From Bdellovibrionales bacterium (GTDB taxonomy: Bacteria > Bdellovibrionota > Bdellovibrionia > Bdellovibrionales > JAMPXM01), in the NCBI GenBank assembly GCA_005808505.1, contig SYLX01000091.1:1-60781 (forward strand): 60,781 nucleotides of DNA. The letters are read 5' to 3'. The position numbers and the translations under genes were made by a program. The notes under the pieces were generated by a model. The model was not told the origin of the DNA. It ran no database searches and saw nothing but the letters and a program-made list of their open reading frames with translations. Shown here in pieces: positions 57,996 through 60,781 of this stretch; within the stretch, counting starts at the first letter, position 1; every line of letters begins with the position of its first letter.

Positions 57996-59471
57996 ATGCG
58001 CGGCACGCTCGCCCTCGCGACATTGCTTTTCGTTCAGCTCGGTCACGCCTGCCCAATCGGTAAGACGGGCCTCTCAAGCAAAGACCTCGAGAAAGTAAAA
58101 AAGCAGAACCAAGCGCGCGCCCAAGAGCGAAAAAAAGAAAAGCGCAATATCGCTCAAGCCGGCGGGATGCCGATTCTCCCTTCTCTCGAAACTTCGGACC
58201 CTTGGGGCGGAAGCAACCCAGAAGCTTGGAAGAACGAAGCCGTTCTCACCAACGCCGTTTCTCGCGCGCTGAACGAAGGATGGGCGAAGCCAGGGATTGA
58301 AGACGTAATGGTTTCGGTTCCGCTCACCATGGTCTCCACAGGATCAGAAGCCCGCGTCTACGGTGATGGACAAACAAACGCGACGATGCACTTTTCTCCA
58401 TCGTGGCCACATAAGACTCCGCAGCTCGTCGCAAGTCTTTTAGTTTTCAAGGGTAAACGTCAGCTCCAACTTCGCTTTTCATCCAAGCTCGATATCAAAA
58501 CGCCTGAAGTGACCATCGTCAGTTATCCAGCTGGTACCACGCAAAAAGACAACGTCAAACTCGATCGCGAGGAAGGCTCAAACGATCTCAAAGCAACTTG
58601 GGATGTACCGTCGGCTCTCACTTTCGGAAACGTCGAAAACGCGTACGTCCTTTGGGTCACGATCAAGGATTGGAACCATTCCTTCCCGCTCGACTTCCGC
58701 TTCCCGATCTACAAGATCGACACTTTGGCAAAAGCCGCTGGATCCGCTAAGACTGCGGGAAAAAGCCCGCTTGATCCCCTGGGTATTCGAGAGCGCGTGA
58801 AGAAGAACGGAACATTCGCGCAAGCCGAGTTGATGAACACAAACTTTAGCGAAGAGTGGCTTCGTGTAAATGGGAGCCCGATTCTTCCAAACGACAGCAT
58901 TCACGGTGAAGTCAAAGGCGTGAAGACGGCAGTTGGCGGCGGCTACACTTCACTCGTTCTCCGTGGTCAAAACTCGACATTCAAAAACCTCTACTCTTGC
59001 TTTGATCCTCGCAATCTCGCAGCTGAGAGTACTCACGGTGTCCCCTCTGGTGGTGGCTGGCACGAGATTGGTGACGCAGCCGAAACGATCTTGAACAACC
59101 TAGAAGACGGACCCGTTCTTGTTGGCTACGCCTCGGGCGCGCCTCAACAAAACGGACCAGACGGCAAAGGCGTTGCCTTCGACAACAAAGACATCGCAAC
59201 TTACCGTCTGCTTCGTCCCGGCGAAGCGATGACAACACGTGCGGGCAATACGACTTGGAAAGAAGACGCCGACTGGCGCGCAAAGAGAGACGGAAGCCAA
59301 CGCGGAAAAGATAAATCGGGTGCTGGCCGCAACTATCACACGTTCTCGTTCACGACTCCTAAGGATCACACTTGTGCCCAAATCTGGGTGCACCCGTGCT
59401 TACCAACGGAATCGAATCGCCTGGGCCTTGAGCCCAAGAACGATCCGGCCAACTGCAATTTGAATGAATAA
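57996..59471 (+). CDS. Exported protein of unknown function
   Basis: A 491-residue exported protein with a signal peptide (MRGTLALATLLFVQLGHA), then a Lys/Gln/Arg-rich helix to about residue 55, and beta-rich domains. Segments such as WNHSFPLDFRFPIYKID, VVGGGYTSLVLRGQN-like glycine turns (KTAVGGGYTSLVLRGQNSTF) and the ends FTTPKDHTCAQIWVHPCLPT with paired Cys suggest a stable extracellular fold. I do not recognise a family. ATG 57996 follows GGGAG at about 6 bases. It ends 7 bases before the convergent CNBD gene. Confidence 0.72.
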   Translation: MRGTLALATLLFVQLGHACPIGKTGLSSKDLEKVKKQNQARAQERKKEKRNIAQAGGMPILPSLETSDPWGGSNPEAWKNEAVLTNAVSRALNEGWAKPGIEDVMVSVPLTMVSTGSEARVYGDGQTNATMHFSPSWPHKTPQLVASLLVFKGKRQLQLRFSSKLDIKTPEVTIVSYPAGTTQKDNVKLDREEGSNDLKATWDVPSALTFGNVENAYVLWVTIKDWNHSFPLDFRFPIYKIDTLAKAAGSAKTAGKSPLDPLGIRERVKKNGTFAQAELMNTNFSEEWLRVNGSPILPNDSIHGEVKGVKTAVGGGYTSLVLRGQNSTFKNLYSCFDPRNLAAESTHGVPSGGGWHEIGDAAETILNNLEDGPVLVGYASGAPQQNGPDGKGVAFDNKDIATYRLLRPGEAMTTRAGNTTWKEDADWRAKRDGSQRGKDKSGAGRNYHTFSFTTPKDHTCAQIWVHPCLPTESNRLGLEPKNDPANCNLNE

Positions 59472-59478
59472 AGATCGA

Positions 59479-60639
59479 TTAGGCGGCGGCAACAAACTTG
59501 TGGCCGCACTCCGAGCAAAATTTCGGAGCACCTTCGTAGCCATGACCGCAAGCGGGACAAGCGGGTCCCGTTTTCAGGTTCTTCTTCGGATCCACCAATG
59601 GCTCGTTAGGATCAACGGAGCCTTTCTCATTCCACTTCTCCACTTCGCGAAGGATCTTCCAGATCTTCACGGTTCTTTCGAACTCACGGAAGTCGAACTG
59701 CAAAAACACACCGTTGTCCGTCGATTGACGTTTAACGAACAAACCTTTGTTTTCGATGAGCGTCCAGTGATCGTTGTTGAGTTGAAGTCCGAGTGAAGCT
59801 TTGAACTTCTCGATGACCTTCGTGTAATCCAAGCGCACCGAGCCGTGACGATCTTGCGGCTCCGTCGCCGAAAGTTCGATAAGAGCACCAACCATGTTGG
59901 TCACGCGCTCATCAGTCTTGAGCAGCTCTTGTTTACCACCCTTGAAGTAGTAGTACTGGTAAAACTCAAACATCTGCTCGATCACGGGCAAATCAAAAAA
60001 GTGAACGTTTCCGATCTCAAGCGGGGCTTCGGGATCTTCCTCGTTCTTTTGCATCTCGTATTTGGCCCACTGCAACTTCACGAAAATATTCACGGCCTGC
60101 TCAAGACGCTTGGGCGATTCGAGGAATACGCGTTGGGCATATTGGCGCATCAAGTGCCAGCCAACGACGACGGATTCTTTTCCATCTTTGTCTTTGCGGA
60201 CTTCGCCTTTTGTCTTCGCCACGTGATAGACGGTGCCGAAAATTTTCGCCGTTTGATCCGGTGGACAAGGCGTGTTGTCTCGCTCCATGCGCAGTGATTG
60301 CAAATCACGCATGACGATTTTCATTTTGTCGTAAAGCGACTTCGTGAGGAACTTTTGAAGCTGAGAAGCCGACTCCATCTGCGTCTTCACGGCCTCAACC
60401 GGAAGCTCGATCACTTTCGTTTCTGTTGTGCAAAGAGCCGTGTGAGGATGAGTCGCAGCACCTGAAAGCGCGTGTTCGCCCGCGATGTGGGAATTACCCA
60501 ATGTGCAGAGCTCGATCTTCTGCTTCTGACGATCAAGGTAGAGATTGACCGATCCGGCCTGAATCAAAAAGAGTGAGGTGGCCTTTTCGCCCTCTTTGTA
60601 CAACGTCTCACCTTTTTTGAAGACCTTGATATTGCTCAT
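59479..60639 (-). CDS. Cyclic-nucleotide-binding-domain protein with C-terminal zinc ribbon
   Basis: A 386-residue cytoplasmic protein. Residues 1-115 form a CRP-like cyclic-nucleotide domain (KVFKKGETLYKEGEKATSLF, AGSVNLYL, then GEHALSG in the phosphate cassette). There is no CRP-type helix-turn-helix. A helical middle follows, and the end has a zinc ribbon with CPACGHGYEGAPKFCSECG. This layout suggests signal-controlled protein binding and not DNA binding. The start is ATG 60639 with GGGGGA close upstream; a GTG four codons earlier is weaker. Confidence 0.85.
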   Translation of the reverse strand: MSNIKVFKKGETLYKEGEKATSLFLIQAGSVNLYLDRQKQKIELCTLGNSHIAGEHALSGAATHPHTALCTTETKVIELPVEAVKTQMESASQLQKFLTKSLYDKMKIVMRDLQSLRMERDNTPCPPDQTAKIFGTVYHVAKTKGEVRKDKDGKESVVVGWHLMRQYAQRVFLESPKRLEQAVNIFVKLQWAKYEMQKNEEDPEAPLEIGNVHFFDLPVIEQMFEFYQYYYFKGGKQELLKTDERVTNMVGALIELSATEPQDRHGSVRLDYTKVIEKFKASLGLQLNNDHWTLIENKGLFVKRQSTDNGVFLQFDFREFERTVKIWKILREVEKWNEKGSVDPNEPLVDPKKNLKTGPACPACGHGYEGAPKFCSECGHKFVAAA

Positions 60640-60770
60640 CGGTTCCCCCACTACTCCTTCGATTATCGACGCCGCAATCGGTAAACTTGACGGGCTGGTA
60701 CCACCATTGACTTGCCTCGGTCAGGAAATCGGACCATCGTTGAGTTGCCTTTGATCAAGGAGTCAAGACG

Positions 60771-60781
60771 ATGGACCTGTA
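60771..60781 (+). CDS. Possible start of a plus-strand gene, cut by the window edge
   Basis: AAGGAG lies 8 bases before ATG 60771, and only MDL fits before the window ends. Upstream, TTGACTTGCCT (60707-60717) and TTGAGTTGCCT (60740-60750) form a direct repeat of 33-base period in the divergent promoter region shared with the CNBD gene. The gene is likely but unproven. Confidence 0.35.

Noticed and set aside
1-60781. CRISPR array, prophage, insertion sequence, tRNA or rRNA genes
   Set aside because: No regular spaced repeats, integrase or transposase frames, tRNA cloverleaf or rRNA segments were seen by eye; a tRNAscan or Rfam search would be needed to exclude small RNA genes fully.

Overview
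The window looks like chromosomal DNA of a Gram-negative deltaproteobacterial-type predator or scavenger, most likely a member of the Bdellovibrionota (Bdellovibrio/Oligoflexia-like). This rests on the mix of genes, not on a marker: no rRNA or tRNA gene is present. The clues are an AgmX/TolQR-type gliding or envelope machine, many exported proteases and lipoproteins, a membrane-anchored FadE, and an HNH endonuclease with an N-terminal helical domain of the kind common in this group. Base composition is fairly even except for one strikingly C-rich stretch near 15 kb. There is no phage, insertion sequence, integrase, CRISPR array or origin that I can see, so this is mainly core and semi-accessory chromosome.

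Layout. 1-2.7 kb (-): a tripartite ABC exporter (TolC-like channel, HlyD/MacA-like adaptor, ATPase cut by the window edge). 2.7-5.4 kb (-): soluble transhydrogenase SthA and an AI-2E-family permease. 5.5-10 kb: a translationally coupled pair of tiny highly charged proteins, an M48 lipoprotein protease (+), a small membrane protein, a HAD phosphatase with an FMN reductase, a SIMPL protein and a YchJ-like protein. 10-14.4 kb: an exported trypsin-fold protein that has lost its catalytic His and Ser, an ankyrin protein coupled to a pseudouridine synthase, and an HNH endonuclease. 14.4-16.6 kb (+): a 0.7 kb noncoding C-rich leader followed by an exported Fic protein and a small secreted partner.

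16.6-21.2 kb (-): FHA/AgmX-C protein, two ExbD/TolR, one TolQ and a tandem GYF_2-PilZ protein, together a plausible proton-driven envelope machine with phosphopeptide and c-di-GMP inputs. 21.5-30 kb: subtilisin lipoprotein (+), then (-) a prolyl oligopeptidase lipoprotein coupled to three tandem paralogues that look like pseudopilin (GspG) head domains on plain membrane anchors, then a penicillin-binding protein and two exported proteins of unknown role. 30-38 kb (+): methylglyoxal synthase coupled to an exported hydrolase, an exported carbonic-anhydrase-fold protein lacking all zinc ligands, a TetR regulator with FadE, and a DUF429-like protein.

38-49.9 kb (mostly -): a histidine kinase next to an orphan substrate-binding protein, an exported SH3-like protein, MtgA, a 585-residue unknown protein (+), a histidine phosphatase/LEA lipoprotein/glycosyltransferase run, and a glutathione peroxidase coupled to an SsuABC/ThiXYZ-type transporter. 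50-60.8 kb: a TrmA-family RNA methyltransferase, a MocR regulator divergent from a DUF2917 gene with a shared three-site putative operator, a CapA-type protein, DUF2231 membrane protein, a YiiX-type cysteine peptidase, an M23 lipoprotein, an unknown secreted protein and a cyclic-nucleotide-binding protein with a zinc ribbon.

The best candidates for undescribed biology are the peptidase plus triple pseudopilin-head operon (23.1-26.5 kb), the FHA/TolQRR/GYF-PilZ operon (16.6-21.2 kb), the exported Fic pair with its unusual leader (14.4-16.6 kb), and the two exported pseudoenzymes.
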